Shown: positions 25,381-35,258 of the stretch, in pieces
How positions within the stretch are numbered: the stretch's first letter is position 1
How the letters are laid out: the number at the start of each line of letters is the position of its first letter
Made by a program: the position numbers and the translations under genes
Notes under the pieces: model-generated
The model's input: the letters and a program-made list of their open reading frames with translations, nothing else
What the model was told of the DNA's origin: nothing
Databases searched by the model: none
Assembly: GCA_017480195.1 (NCBI GenBank)
Contig: JAFVBE010000007.1
Coordinates: 35,750-99,749, forward strand
Length of the DNA: 64,000 bases
Direction of reading: 5' to 3'
From: Lachnospiraceae bacterium
GTDB lineage: Bacteria; Bacillota; Clostridia; Lachnospirales; Lachnospiraceae

Positions 25381-27927
25381 ATGAGAGTACACGAATTAGC
25401 AAAGCAGTTGTCAAGTGAATTAGATAAACAAATTACAAGTAGTGAGCTTCTTGTTAAGCTCAACAAGAAGAAAGAAGGCTTAAGACCTCAGAGCAATGTA
25501 AGTGAGGACCTGATAGAATATATTAGAGGTTTGTACATTAAGAAGCCTACACCTGTCAAGACTGAGAAGCCGAAGGAGATAAAAGAGGTTAAGAAGGAAG
25601 ATTCTAAGCCTGTTAAGAAGGAACCAATCAGAAAAGAGGCGGCTAAAAGAGAAGTTGTCAAAAATGCAGATGACAAGAGAGAAGCCGTAAATAAGGATAC
25701 AGTCAAAAAGGAAGTAAGAAAGGAAAATATCAGAAGAGACGCACCAAGGAAGGAAGCTACAAGAAACAACGAGAGAAATGATGGCTTCAGAAGAAATAAT
25801 ACTGAAAAAAATTCAGATAGAAGCTCAGACAGAAATCCTGACAGGGGTAATTCTGAGAAGAGATTTTCAAGGAATGACGGCTCTACACGAGATGGAAGAG
25901 GTACACAGAGAAGAGATGGAAATCCAAGAAGAGACGGAGCAGGAAGAAGAGATTCTGCACCTGCTGAGAATATTCAGGATGATGCAATAAGGAAAGAATC
26001 AAGAAATAAGAGCAGAGAGCGTGACAAGGAGAAAGAAAGAGACAGAGACAGAAATCGCAACAGAGATAGGGAAGGCTCCATGGAAAGACCTATGAAGCAA
26101 CGCGATGGCAAGAAGAAGGAGATAAGAAAGCCTGAACCTCCAAAGAAGGAAACACCGAAGCCTGTAGAGCCTGTAATTAAGTCTGTAACACTCCCTGAGG
26201 TTCTTACTGTAAGTGAGTTGGCAGGAAAGATTAAGGTACCTGTAGCACAGCTTATTAAGAAATTATTTATGGCAGGTAAGTTATACAATGTAAATTCTGA
26301 TTTATCATTTGATGAGGCTGCTGAAATTGCTTTGGAATACAATTACATAGCAGAGGAAGAGGAGAAGGTTGATGTCATAGAAGAACTTCTTAAAGAAGAA
26401 GAGGAGGATGAATCTCTTATGACCCCAAGACCTCCTGTTGTATGTGTTATGGGACATGTTGACCATGGTAAAACCTCACTTCTTGATGCTATAAGACATT
26501 CTGATGTAACAGCAGAGGAAGCCGGTGGTATAACTCAGCATATTGGTGCATCTGTGGTTAAAATTAACAGTCAGAGGATAACATTCCTTGATACTCCGGG
26601 ACACGAAGCATTTACTGCTATGCGTATGAGAGGAGCACAGTCTACAGATATTGCAATCCTTGTAGTAGCTGCTGATGACGGTGTTATGCCTCAGACTGTG
26701 GAAGCTATAAATCATGCTAAGGCTGCCGGAATTGAGATAATAGTTGCGATAAATAAGATAGACAAGGAAAGTGCCAATATCGATAGAGTTAAGCAGGAGT
26801 TAATGGAATACGAGCTTGTACCTGAGGATTGGGGAGGCTCAACAATATTCTGTCCTGTTTCTGCGCATACTAAGGAGGGTATTGATAATCTTCTTGAGAT
26901 GATTATATTAACCTCTGAGATACTCGAGCTTAAGGCTAATAAGAACAGAAAGGCCAGAGGTATAGTTATAGAGGCTCAGCTTGATAAAGGACGAGGTTCT
27001 GTAGCTACCGTACTTGTACAGAAGGGAACTCTCAAGGTAGGAGATTATGTGGCTGTAGGTGCGGTACATGGCAAGGTAAGAGCTATGTTCGATGATAAGC
27101 ACAGAAATGTCAAGGAAGCGCTTCCGTCAACTCCGGTAGAGATATTAGGACTTAATGGTGTTCCTGAATCAGGCGAGATATTTATGACAACTAATAATGA
27201 GAAGGAAGCCAGACAAATATCGGATGCGTTTATCAACAGAGGTAAGGAGAAGCTTATCGCAGATACAAAGTCTAAGATGTCTCTTGATGACCTGTATAAC
27301 AGAATTCAAGAGGGTAATGTCAAGGATCTTAACCTTATAATTAAGGCTGATGTTCAGGGTTCAGTGGAGGCTGTAAAGTCGAGTCTGCTTAAGCTATCTA
27401 ACGAAGAAGTCGCTGTTAAATGTATTCATTCTGGCGTTGGTGCGATAAACGAATCTGATGTTATACTTGCATCTGCCTCAAATGCGATTATCATTGGCTT
27501 TAATATTAGACCTGATAATCAGGCAAAGGATGTTGCTGACAGAGAAAAAGTTGACATTAGACTTTACAGAGTAATATACAATGCTATAGAGGATATAGAA
27601 TCAGCTATGAAGGGTATGCTTGACCCTATTTATGAAGAGAAGATTATCGGTCATGCCGAGGTAAGACAAACCTATAAGGCTTCGGGGGTAGGTACTATAG
27701 CAGGCTCTTATGTACTTGATGGTGTAATTCAGAGAAACTGCACAGTCAGAGTAAGCCGTGAGGGTGAGCAAATATTCGAAGGACCTCTTGCATCGCTTAA
27801 GAGATTTAAGGATGATGTTAAGGAGGTTAAGTCAGGCTTTGAATGTGGTATAGTGCTTGAAGATTTTAATGATATTAAGGTCGAAGACCAGATTGAAGCT
27901 TATATTATGGAAGAGGTGCCGCGTTAA
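25381..27927 (+). CDS. infB: Translation initiation factor IF-2
   Basis: 848 residues. IF-2 is the GTPase that places initiator tRNA on the ribosome. An IF2-N domain (1-52) is followed by a 200-residue highly charged linker rich in Arg/Lys/Asp/Glu repeats ([12 protein letters not shown]), a second IF2-N at about 275-330, and the GTPase domain with G1 [10 protein letters not shown]3 DTPGHEAF and G4 NKID. Domains II-IV follow. The linker is unusually Arg/Asp-rich and near-repetitive. It overlaps nothing and starts 3 bases after ylxQ. Confidence 0.97.
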   Translation: MRVHELAKQLSSELDKQITSSELLVKLNKKKEGLRPQSNVSEDLIEYIRGLYIKKPTPVKTEKPKEIKEVKKEDSKPVKKEPIRKEAAKREVVKNADDKREAVNKDTVKKEVRKENIRRDAPRKEATRNNERNDGFRRNNTEKNSDRSSDRNPDRGNSEKRFSRNDGSTRDGRGTQRRDGNPRRDGAGRRDSAPAENIQDDAIRKESRNKSRERDKEKERDRDRNRNRDREGSMERPMKQRDGKKKEIRKPEPPKKETPKPVEPVIKSVTLPEVLTVSELAGKIKVPVAQLIKKLFMAGKLYNVNSDLSFDEAAEIALEYNYIAEEEEKVDVIEELLKEEEEDESLMTPRPPVVCVMGHVDHGKTSLLDAIRHSDVTAEEAGGITQHIGASVVKINSQRITFLDTPGHEAFTAMRMRGAQSTDIAILVVAADDGVMPQTVEAINHAKAAGIEIIVAINKIDKESANIDRVKQELMEYELVPEDWGGSTIFCPVSAHTKEGIDNLLEMIILTSEILELKANKNRKARGIVIEAQLDKGRGSVATVLVQKGTLKVGDYVAVGAVHGKVRAMFDDKHRNVKEALPSTPVEILGLNGVPESGEIFMTTNNEKEARQISDAFINRGKEKLIADTKSKMSLDDLYNRIQEGNVKDLNLIIKADVQGSVEAVKSSLLKLSNEEVAVKCIHSGVGAINESDVILASASNAIIIGFNIRPDNQAKDVADREKVDIRLYRVIYNAIEDIESAMKGMLDPIYEEKIIGHAEVRQTYKASGVGTIAGSYVLDGVIQRNCTVRVSREGEQIFEGPLASLKRFKDDVKEVKSGFECGIVLEDFNDIKVEDQIEAYIMEEVPR

Positions 27928-27931
27928 TATT

Positions 27932-28321
27932 ATGAAGAAGACAAGTCATAAAAACCAGAGAATTAATGGTGAAGTCCAAAGGGAGCTAAGCCGTATAATA
28001 AGTCGTGAGATAAAAGATCCGCGCATTGCTCCGATGACATCAGTTACAAGTGTTAATGTCACGCCGGATTTGAAATTCTGCAAGGCATTTATCAGTGTGC
28101 TTGGAGATGAAGATGCTGCAAATGACACATTGAAGGGTTTAGAGAGTGCTAATGGCTTTATTAGACGCGAACTTGCAAGGTCAGTTAATCTTAGAAATAC
28201 TCCTGAGATAACTTTTGTACTTGATAATTCTATCGAATATGGCATTAATATGTCCAAGAAGATAGATGAGGTTATGGATAGGGAAACTTCGGATTTAACA
28301 GATATTGATGAAAATGATTAA
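27932..28321 (+). CDS. rbfA: Ribosome-binding factor A
   Basis: 129 residues from ATG 27932; an earlier start at 27857 lies inside infB and has no family match. RbfA is a KH-fold 30S maturation factor. Motifs: RINGEVQRELSRIISREIKD at the start, SVTSVNVTPDLKFCKAFISV, and RDxN-like VNLRNTPEITFVLDNSIEYG at the end, which carries the kinked-helix KH motif. It follows infB by 4 bases. Confidence 0.95.
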   Translation: MKKTSHKNQRINGEVQRELSRIISREIKDPRIAPMTSVTSVNVTPDLKFCKAFISVLGDEDAANDTLKGLESANGFIRRELARSVNLRNTPEITFVLDNSIEYGINMSKKIDEVMDRETSDLTDIDEND

Positions 28322-28348
28322 ATTGCTCAAATGAAGATGAGGAAATAT

Positions 28349-29296
28349 ATGAATAAGTTGATTGAGAAAATTGAAGAAGTGGACAGTATAGCGTTATTCG
28401 GACATACGAATCCTGATGGTGATTGTATCGGCTCATGTCTTGGTCTATTTAATTATATCAGAGACAATTATCCGGATAAAAAGGTTACTGTATATTTGCA
28501 GCAACTTGTAGAAAAGTTCAAATTTCTTAAGGGGGCAGCCGAGGTAGTAAGCACGCCTGATGATAAAAAATATGATTTAGGTATTTCGCTTGACTGTGGA
28601 GACATGGATAGGCATGGCGAATTTGGAAGTATATATAAATCTGCGCGATATACGATATGTTTTGACCATCACAGGAGTAATGAGGGCTTTGGGGATTATT
28701 TTGTATGTGAGCCGGATTCCTCATCGTGCTGTGAGGTATTGTTCGGATATCTTGATTATGACAAGATATCAAAGAATTGTGCGGAAGCGCTTTATCTTGG
28801 TATAGTTCATGATACAGGAGTTTTTAAGTATCAGGCAACCACAGAGGCAACCATGACGATAGCAGGCAAGCTTATTGCCAAGGGAGCGAGGAGTCAGTAT
28901 GTCATTGATGAAACCTTTTATAAGGTTACATATAATCAGAACAGGCTTACAGGCAGAGTTTTACTTGATGCCAAGCGTTATATGAACGACAAGGTAATAG
29001 CCTCATGTATTACTAAAGATATATTTGAAGATTACGATACAAGTAAGGATGACACTGATGGAATTATAGATAAATTAAGAGTTACAGAGGGGGTTGAGGT
29101 TGCCGTTCTTGCATACCAGAAAGGTGAAAATCTATTTAAATACAGCCTAAGGTCTGTAAGTAAAATTGATGTAAGTGCTATAGCTGTGTCATTTGGCGGT
29201 GGCGGACACATAAGAGCAGCGGGCTTTGATGCAGAAGGCGCGTATGAGGACAATCTAAAGCGTATTCTTGTGATGATAGAAGAACAGGGAATATAA
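28349..29296 (+). CDS. DHH-family phosphoesterase (NrnA-like)
   Basis: 315 residues from ATG 28349, preferred because GAGG is 6-7 bases upstream; two earlier ATGs (28331, 28337) are alternatives. DHH motif set: HTNPDGDCIGS near the start, GISLDCGDMDR, and DHHRSNEGFG. A C-terminal DHHA1 domain ends in the GGGGH-like FGGGGHIRAAGF. NrnA-type enzymes degrade short RNAs (nanoRNA) and 3',5'-pAp. In Clostridia this gene regularly sits between rbfA and truB. Confidence 0.92.
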   Translation: MNKLIEKIEEVDSIALFGHTNPDGDCIGSCLGLFNYIRDNYPDKKVTVYLQQLVEKFKFLKGAAEVVSTPDDKKYDLGISLDCGDMDRHGEFGSIYKSARYTICFDHHRSNEGFGDYFVCEPDSSSCCEVLFGYLDYDKISKNCAEALYLGIVHDTGVFKYQATTEATMTIAGKLIAKGARSQYVIDETFYKVTYNQNRLTGRVLLDAKRYMNDKVIASCITKDIFEDYDTSKDDTDGIIDKLRVTEGVEVAVLAYQKGENLFKYSLRSVSKIDVSAIAVSFGGGGHIRAAGFDAEGAYEDNLKRILVMIEEQGI

Positions 29297-29329
29297 GAGT
29301 CATGCGACTTGGAATACGAGGAAATATAA

Positions 29330-30235
29330 TTGATAGATGGAATAATAAATGTATATAAGGAAAGAGGATATACCTCTTTTGATGTGGTTGCTAAGCTTCG
29401 TGGTATATTAAAGCAGAAAAAGATTGGACATACAGGGACACTTGACCCAATGGCTGAGGGCGTGCTTATAGTGTGTCTTGGCAAGGCAACTAAGTTAGTT
29501 GATATACTAATCACGAGCAGTAAAGAATATTTGGCGGATATGCAGCTTGGCATAACGACAGATACTGAGGATATAACAGGAGAGATATTAAGCAAAAGTG
29601 ATATATGGAACAATTTATCTGATAAAGATATAATAGATGCTGTAGAAAGCTTTGTAGGTTCATATGAACAGCTTCCGCCTATGTATTCGGCAATTAAAAA
29701 GAATGGAAAGAAGCTGTACGAATATGCGCGTGAGGGCACAGAAATAGAGAGAAATAAACGCCCGGTTGAGATTATATCCATAAAGGATATATCTGTTGAA
29801 AAGCCTTATGTGCATTTTATGGTTAAATGCTCTAAGGGAACATATATCAGAAGTCTCTGCCGTGATATTGGAGAGAAGCTTGGCTGTGGTGCAGTTATGT
29901 CGGGACTTTTGAGGAATGAACTTCATGGCATGAAGGCAGATGGCTCCTATAAATTAAGTGATATTGAGAGATTAAGGGATGATGACAGGCTTTCGGAATG
30001 TATTATACCCATGGATGCTATTCTTAAGGATTATAGAAGACTTAATATTAGGAAGACTGCTTCAAAGCTGCTTACCAATGGTAATAAACTTTTGGTGAAA
30101 AGCTTTGTGGAAAGTGATGCTTTAAAGGCTTGCGATGGTGATATTTTTAGAATATACGAAGATAACAGACTTATGGCGTTATATAGATATATGGAGGATG
30201 AAGATATCTTAAAGCCTTATAAAATGCTTTTATGA
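29330..30235 (+). CDS. truB: tRNA pseudouridine(55) synthase
   Basis: 301 residues from TTG 29330, with GAGG 8 bases upstream. TruB makes pseudouridine 55 in the T-loop of tRNAs. The catalytic Asp is in HTGTLDPMAEGVLIV. Other motifs: GTYIRSLCRDIGEKL and YSAIKKNGKKLYEYAREG. A PUA-like tail follows at the end. Its neighbour ribF downstream matches the normal truB-ribF order. Confidence 0.96.
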   Translation: MIDGIINVYKERGYTSFDVVAKLRGILKQKKIGHTGTLDPMAEGVLIVCLGKATKLVDILITSSKEYLADMQLGITTDTEDITGEILSKSDIWNNLSDKDIIDAVESFVGSYEQLPPMYSAIKKNGKKLYEYAREGTEIERNKRPVEIISIKDISVEKPYVHFMVKCSKGTYIRSLCRDIGEKLGCGAVMSGLLRNELHGMKADGSYKLSDIERLRDDDRLSECIIPMDAILKDYRRLNIRKTASKLLTNGNKLLVKSFVESDALKACDGDIFRIYEDNRLMALYRYMEDEDILKPYKMLL

Positions 30236-30296
30236 TGAGTATAATATTAAGTCAGTATATTGTAAAATCAGGTTTTAATAATTGAGGTAATATATC

Positions 30297-31238
30297 TTGG
30301 AGATTATAACATATGATGAAGCACAACTTGATAATTCTGCAGTTGCTCTTGGAAAATTTGAGGGTGTACATAAAGGACATATGCTGCTTATAGATAAAAT
30401 AGTAGAGCTGGCACACCAATCAAAGAAGGCTATAAGTGTTGAAAATAAAAATGAGAAAGGTAATATTTCTGCAGAAGATAACATAAAAAGTGTTGTATTT
30501 ACTATAAATATGCCGGATGAAAGAGTTATTAATCTTGAGTATGAAAGATATGAGATTTTTGAACAAAACGGTGTGGACTATGTATGTGAATGTTCTTTTG
30601 ACGAGAGGATTTCCAGATTATCTCCATATAAATTTATAAAGGATATATTGGTAGAAAAGCTCGATGTCTCATATGTTGTAGTTGGTGCTGATTTTAGATT
30701 TGGATATAAGCGGTCAGGTAATGTAGATACATTAAAGGAATATGCAGATATATATGGATATAAGGTTATTGTTTTCGATAAGCTTAAGATTAATAATTAT
30801 ATAGTAAGTTCATCAGCGATAAAAGCATTTCTTGACGAGGGTGCTGTAGATAGAGTTAGGGAATATATGGGCAGAGCATATTCTGTATCCGGTGAGGTAG
30901 TCTATGGTAAGCAGCTTGGTAGAACTATTGGATTTCCGACTGTTAATCTTATACCTGATAAAAGAAAAAAACTTCCACTGTCAGGCGCCTATGAGACAAG
31001 AGTATATATTGATGGTGATAAGAATGTATACAGGGGTATAACCAATGTAGGTAATAATCCTACAGTAGATGGCGATTTTGATAATGTTGAAACGCATATT
31101 ATTAATTTTTCCGGAGATTTATATGGTAGAGACATAAGAGTTGAATTTATTAGATTTATAAGACACGAGATAAAGTTTAAAGATATTGACGAATTAAAAG
31201 CTCAACTTGTGGAAGATAAAAAAAGTATTAAGAAATAA
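30297..31238 (+). CDS. ribF: Bifunctional riboflavin kinase / FAD synthetase
   Basis: 313 residues from TTG 30297, with GAGG about 9 bases upstream. The N-terminal FAD synthetase half has LGKFEGVHKGHMLLI (the nucleotidyltransferase HxGH-type motif) and ADFRFGYKRSGN. The C-terminal flavokinase half has GRTIGFPTVNLIP and GDLYGRDIRVEFIRFIR. It makes FMN and FAD from riboflavin. A short insertion with many Lys/Glu lies at about 43-60. Confidence 0.95.
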   Translation: MEIITYDEAQLDNSAVALGKFEGVHKGHMLLIDKIVELAHQSKKAISVENKNEKGNISAEDNIKSVVFTINMPDERVINLEYERYEIFEQNGVDYVCECSFDERISRLSPYKFIKDILVEKLDVSYVVVGADFRFGYKRSGNVDTLKEYADIYGYKVIVFDKLKINNYIVSSSAIKAFLDEGAVDRVREYMGRAYSVSGEVVYGKQLGRTIGFPTVNLIPDKRKKLPLSGAYETRVYIDGDKNVYRGITNVGNNPTVDGDFDNVETHIINFSGDLYGRDIRVEFIRFIRHEIKFKDIDELKAQLVEDKKSIKK

Positions 31239-31251
31239 TAATATAAATTAT

Positions 31252-31323
31252 GCACCAGTAGCTCAGTGGATAGAGCAATGGCCTCCGGAGCTGTGTGCGT
31301 AGGTTCGATTCCTATCTGGTGCA
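31252..31323 (+). tRNA. tRNA-Arg (anticodon CCG)
   Basis: A full cloverleaf can be folded. The acceptor pairs GCACCAG with CTGGTGC. The D-stem is GCTC/GAGC. The anticodon loop CTCCGGA has anticodon CCG at 31285-31287. The T-arm is GTAGG-TTCGATT-CCTAT. The discriminator is A and CCA is not encoded. It reads CGG codons for Arg. Confidence 0.95.
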
Positions 31324-31331
31324 CTTTTCAA

Positions 31332-31354
31332 TAAAGCATAAGGCTTTACTTTTT
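31332..31354 (+). terminator. Possible weak terminator after the tRNA
   Basis: TAAAGC and GCTTTA form a 6-bp stem with a 5-base loop and are followed by CTTTTT. Short, so tentative. Confidence 0.4.
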
Positions 31355-31394
31355 AGATTTTGTATAGTGTATTGTGTAATTTACGGAGGAAAAA

Positions 31395-32480
31395 ATGTTT
31401 AAAAAAAAGAAAAAAACATATATAGATAAGATAAATTTTGATTTGTTTACTGACGATAATGACGAATTTGATTTGTTTGATTATGATAGTGATGATGAGA
31501 CAGAAACTGATATTTCAGATGCCAATGAGAATTTATTAGATGAAAAATTCGATGTAGAATCAGAGAAGGAGTCAAAAACTGACATTGAAGAAGATGTAAA
31601 GGAAGAATCTGATACTGATAATGAGGAAGAGATAAAGGAAGAACTTGATTCTGGAATTGAAGAACATGATGAGAACATAGAAACTGAAAATGAGGAAGAA
31701 CCAGAAGAAGCGGAAACTGAATATGAGGAAGAACAAAAAGAAGATTTAGAGGAAGATACAGAAGATACGGATAAAAAAATAAAGGACAAGAAAAAGAAAA
31801 GTAAGGGAAAAATTGCATTTTGGATAATATTCTGGATTTTACTATTTTCTTCCGGTGTACTGGCGTTTTTATATTTTAAGACAGATTTACTTGAAGGATT
31901 ATTTGATAAAAAGGATAAGGAAACTACAACTGTTACTGAGATGGAAACGACAGATGAGCCGGTTATTGATGAAAGCTTCAAGACCATATACTCTTATGAA
32001 ACCAATGCTAATATAGACATCAATGCGCTTATGGCAGATTATTATGATGCTTTGGTTAAAGGAGACAAGGACAAGCTCAAGGATATAGTTACTGAGCCGG
32101 ATGCATTCGGCGATATGGTGCTTTATGAGACTAAGTCACAGGTCATAAGCGAATACAGCAATATAACCTGTTATACGATTCCCGGACTAAAGGAAAATGA
32201 AATCCTCGTATTTACAACCAGTAATCTTAATATAACAGGTGTTACCAGTAAGCCGCTTGATATACAGAGATTTTATGTGGTAGATACCGGAAGCGGCTAT
32301 AAGATAAATAACGGTGTTTTATCACAGGAGACTATAGATTATATTAATCTCCAGACGGGCAGCCCTGATGTTCAGGCACTTTATAAATCCGTTCAGGAGA
32401 ATATTAATCAATGTCTGGCTGAGGATACAACCTTTGCGGATTTTATGAATAAAATCAGTACAAATACAGATGCATATTAA
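31395..32480 (+). CDS. Single-pass membrane protein with acidic cytoplasmic tract
   Basis: 361 residues, function not recognised. The first 135 residues are extremely acidic, with runs such as DSDDETETDI and EENEEEPEEAETEYEEEQKE, flanked by lysine blocks (FKKKKKTY, KIKDKKKKSKGK). A single TM segment at about 142-162 (WIIFWILLFSSGVLAFLY) is followed by an outside domain of about 180 residues that has an NTF2-like/DUF-type look (INALMADYYDALVKGDKDK). Likely inside-to-outside topology. AGGAGG precedes ATG. It overlaps the next gene by 11 bases. Confidence 0.75.
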   Translation: MFKKKKKTYIDKINFDLFTDDNDEFDLFDYDSDDETETDISDANENLLDEKFDVESEKESKTDIEEDVKEESDTDNEEEIKEELDSGIEEHDENIETENEEEPEEAETEYEEEQKEDLEEDTEDTDKKIKDKKKKSKGKIAFWIIFWILLFSSGVLAFLYFKTDLLEGLFDKKDKETTTVTEMETTDEPVIDESFKTIYSYETNANIDINALMADYYDALVKGDKDKLKDIVTEPDAFGDMVLYETKSQVISEYSNITCYTIPGLKENEILVFTTSNLNITGVTSKPLDIQRFYVVDTGSGYKINNGVLSQETIDYINLQTGSPDVQALYKSVQENINQCLAEDTTFADFMNKISTNTDAY

Positions 32481-33201
32481 TATGGACGATGCTATGAATG
32501 AAGGAACAAGATTAAATAAATATCTAAGCGATGCGGGAGTATGCTCAAGGCGTCAGGCGGACAGGCTTATTGAAGCGGGAAAAGTTACTGTTGACGGAGT
32601 GACAGCCGGTCTTGGAACAAGAGTTATGTCAGACTCTAAGGTCTGCTGTGACGGGAAGCCTGTAAGGATAAATAAGAATACGGTAATATATGCCTATAAT
32701 AAGCCTAACGGCTATGTCTGCACCTCGAAGGAGGCTGACAAGGACAGTATATTTAACTACACAGAATTTCCTGAGAAGATTAATTATGTCGGCAGGCTTG
32801 ACAAGAATTCTCAGGGACTTTTGCTTCTTACGAATGACGGTGAGCTTGCGAATGCAATTCAGAAGTCGAAGAACAATCATGAGAAGGAATATATTGTAAG
32901 AATTAATGGCTTTGTCTCGGATGAGTTTATAGAGGGGATGTCAAACGGCGTACCAATACTTGACACTGTAACCAAGAAATGTAAGGTGGAAAGGGTAAGT
33001 ACAAGGACATTCCGTATCATACTTACCCAGGGGCTTAATCGTCAGATAAGGAGAATGTGTGAATACTTCGGTTTCAGGGTTTCGTATCTTAAGCGAGTAA
33101 GGATTATGAATATAAAGCTTGGAAACCTTAAATTAGGCGAGTACAGAAGGCTCACTGAGGAGGAAGAACGGATTTTACGAAAAAATTGCGGATGTGAATA
33201 A
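32470..33201 (+). CDS. rluF: RluF/RsuA-family pseudouridine synthase
   Basis: 243 residues. The S4 RNA-binding domain (about 13-60, GTRLNKYLSDAGVCSRRQAD) is followed by the catalytic domain with GRLDKNSQGLLLLTNDGEL, whose Asp is the catalytic residue, and QGLNRQIRRMCEYFG, close to the 23S-rRNA-type RluF motif. No convincing ribosome binding site exists before ATG 32470; ATG 32482 and 32494 are alternative starts, and translation is probably coupled to the upstream gene. rRNA substrate not determined. Confidence 0.88.
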   Translation: MHINMDDAMNEGTRLNKYLSDAGVCSRRQADRLIEAGKVTVDGVTAGLGTRVMSDSKVCCDGKPVRINKNTVIYAYNKPNGYVCTSKEADKDSIFNYTEFPEKINYVGRLDKNSQGLLLLTNDGELANAIQKSKNNHEKEYIVRINGFVSDEFIEGMSNGVPILDTVTKKCKVERVSTRTFRIILTQGLNRQIRRMCEYFGFRVSYLKRVRIMNIKLGNLKLGEYRRLTEEEERILRKNCGCE

Positions 33202-33266
33202 TAATATGGGTGTTATGAGCTTAGTGAACTGTTTGAACTATATGAGAGCTTTTGCGGAGGTGTCAC

Positions 33267-35210
33267 ATGGACAAGACCGAAAGAATAAAAGAGTTAGTTA
33301 AGATATTAAACGATGCGTCAAGGGCTTATTATCAGGAAGATACCGAGATAATGAGCAATTTTGAATATGATAAATTATATGATGAATTAGTTTCATTGGA
33401 GCAGGAGACAGGACTTGTACTGTCAGGAAGTCCAACATCGAAGGTCGGATATGAGATATTAAGTGAACTACCTAAGGAGAGACACCCTGAGCCTATGCTG
33501 TCTCTTGACAAGACCAAGAGTGTGGATTCATTAGCTGCATGGCTAAATGGCAGGATGGGAGTTATGTCATGGAAATTAGATGGACTTACTGTCGTGCTTA
33601 CCTATGATGGTGGAGAGCTTGTCAAGGCTGTAACCAGAGGTAACGGTGAGATTGGCGAGGTCATAACCAATAATGCGAAGGTTTTTGCCAATGTTCCGAA
33701 GAAAATAACCTATAAAAGCCCGCTTACCATAAGAGGTGAAGCGATTATTACCTATACTGACTTTGAGAAGATTAACCAGACTATAGAAGATGTTGAATCT
33801 AAGTATAAGAATCCGAGAAATCTCTGTAGTGGTACCGTAAGACAGTTAAATAATGAGATAACAGCGAAAAGAAATGTCCATTTCTTTGCATTTTCCATGC
33901 TTGATTCAGGAGATGAGGAGATTGACAGGACAGTCAATTCGCGCTTTGATTTTCTTTCAGACCTTGGTTTTTCTGTGGTTGAGCATAAAAATGTCACACC
34001 TGAAAATATATATGATGTTGTTAAGGAATTTTCAGATAAAATCAGCACTAATGATTTCCCTTCAGACGGACTTGTGCTTTCCTTTGACGATATAGCCTAT
34101 GGTAAGTCGCTTGGAAGGACAGCGAAGTTCCCGAGGGATTCCATAGCATTTAAGTGGGCTGATGAGGAAGCCGAAACCATAATTAGAAGCGTGGAATGGA
34201 GCCCGTCAAGGACAGGACTTATCAATCCGATAGCAGTATTTGATGCAGTGGAGCTTGAGGGCACCTCAGTAAGCCGTGCAAGTATTCATAATGTTAGTAT
34301 AGTTAAGCAGCTTGAGCTCGGAATAGGTGATACAATAAAGGTATATAAGGCTAATATGATAATACCGCAGATAAGCGAGAATATAACGAAAAGTAATAAT
34401 CTGACTATACCTGACATGTGCCCCGCTTGTAGTGGTAAGACAGTATTAAAGGATGAGAATGGAGTTGAAACCCTTTATTGTCCTAATCCTGATTGTCCGG
34501 CAAAGTCTATAAAGCTTTTTACACATTTTGTATCCAGAAATGCAATGAATATAGACGGTATGTCAGAGGCTACTTTACAGAAATTCCTCGATAAAGGATT
34601 TCTTGTTGAACTCTATGATATTTACCATATAGACAGATATGAGGAAGAAATTGTTGATATGGATGGCTTTGGCAGAAAGTCCTATGACAATATGATAGAG
34701 TCGATTAATACTTCAAGGAATACTGATTTGGCAAGAGTGTTATATGGTATTGGAATTATAAATGTAGGAAATGCGACTGCCAAGCTTATATGCAAATTCT
34801 TTAAAAATGATATAGATAAGATAATAAATGCAACTGAGGATGAATTCTCCGAGATAGAGGGAATAGGTGAAGTAATAGCCGAAGGTATCGTGACATACTT
34901 TGCTGATGCAGAGAATGTACGGGTGTTAAGAGCCATACTTGATGAGGTAAATATTATAGAAGAAGTTAATGATAAGGAGCAGGATTTAGAAGGTAAGACC
35001 TTCGTAATAACAGGCTCACTTGAAAGCTTCGCTAACAGAGATGAGTTAAAGAAGCTTATTGAGGACAGAGGTGGCAAGGTTGCAGGAAGTGTATCTTCTA
35101 AGACAGACTATCTTATTAATAATGATGTGACATCTAACTCCTCAAAGAATAAAAAAGCAAAGGACTTGGGAATACCGATTATTTCCGAGGAGGATTTCTT
35201 GAAGTTATAG
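33267..35210 (+). CDS. ligA: NAD-dependent DNA ligase
   Basis: 647 residues from ATG 33267 after GGAGGTG. LigA joins DNA nicks using NAD+. The Ia domain has NFEYDKLYDEL. The lysine that takes AMP is K103 in W-K-L-D-G. Further motifs are IRGEAIIT and FKWADEE. A four-Cys zinc motif follows (CPACSGKT and CPNPDCPAK), then HhH repeats and a C-terminal BRCT (GKTFVITGSLES). It is slightly shorter than average LigA (about 670), and the motif after K103 is divergent (GNGEIGEVITNN instead of GDG..GEDVT.N), so it may be a second, less typical ligase. Confidence 0.9.
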   Translation: MDKTERIKELVKILNDASRAYYQEDTEIMSNFEYDKLYDELVSLEQETGLVLSGSPTSKVGYEILSELPKERHPEPMLSLDKTKSVDSLAAWLNGRMGVMSWKLDGLTVVLTYDGGELVKAVTRGNGEIGEVITNNAKVFANVPKKITYKSPLTIRGEAIITYTDFEKINQTIEDVESKYKNPRNLCSGTVRQLNNEITAKRNVHFFAFSMLDSGDEEIDRTVNSRFDFLSDLGFSVVEHKNVTPENIYDVVKEFSDKISTNDFPSDGLVLSFDDIAYGKSLGRTAKFPRDSIAFKWADEEAETIIRSVEWSPSRTGLINPIAVFDAVELEGTSVSRASIHNVSIVKQLELGIGDTIKVYKANMIIPQISENITKSNNLTIPDMCPACSGKTVLKDENGVETLYCPNPDCPAKSIKLFTHFVSRNAMNIDGMSEATLQKFLDKGFLVELYDIYHIDRYEEEIVDMDGFGRKSYDNMIESINTSRNTDLARVLYGIGIINVGNATAKLICKFFKNDIDKIINATEDEFSEIEGIGEVIAEGIVTYFADAENVRVLRAILDEVNIIEEVNDKEQDLEGKTFVITGSLESFANRDELKKLIEDRGGKVAGSVSSKTDYLINNDVTSNSSKNKKAKDLGIPIISEEDFLKL

Positions 35211-35258
35211 CTTAAAAGTGTTATATTTAATAAAAATAATGACGGAAGGTTAAATGAT

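Noticed and set aside
29032-29781. A 249-residue minus-strand open frame across the DHH gene and truB
   Set aside because: It spans two well-supported genes and shows no family motif; it is a shadow frame.
33206-33300. A small peptide gene upstream of ligA
   Set aside because: The frame runs into ligA, has no ribosome binding site and no recognisable features.
35211-35258. A SAM riboswitch upstream of metA
   Set aside because: Only 48 bases separate ligA and metA, far too short, and no SAM-I pattern is seen.
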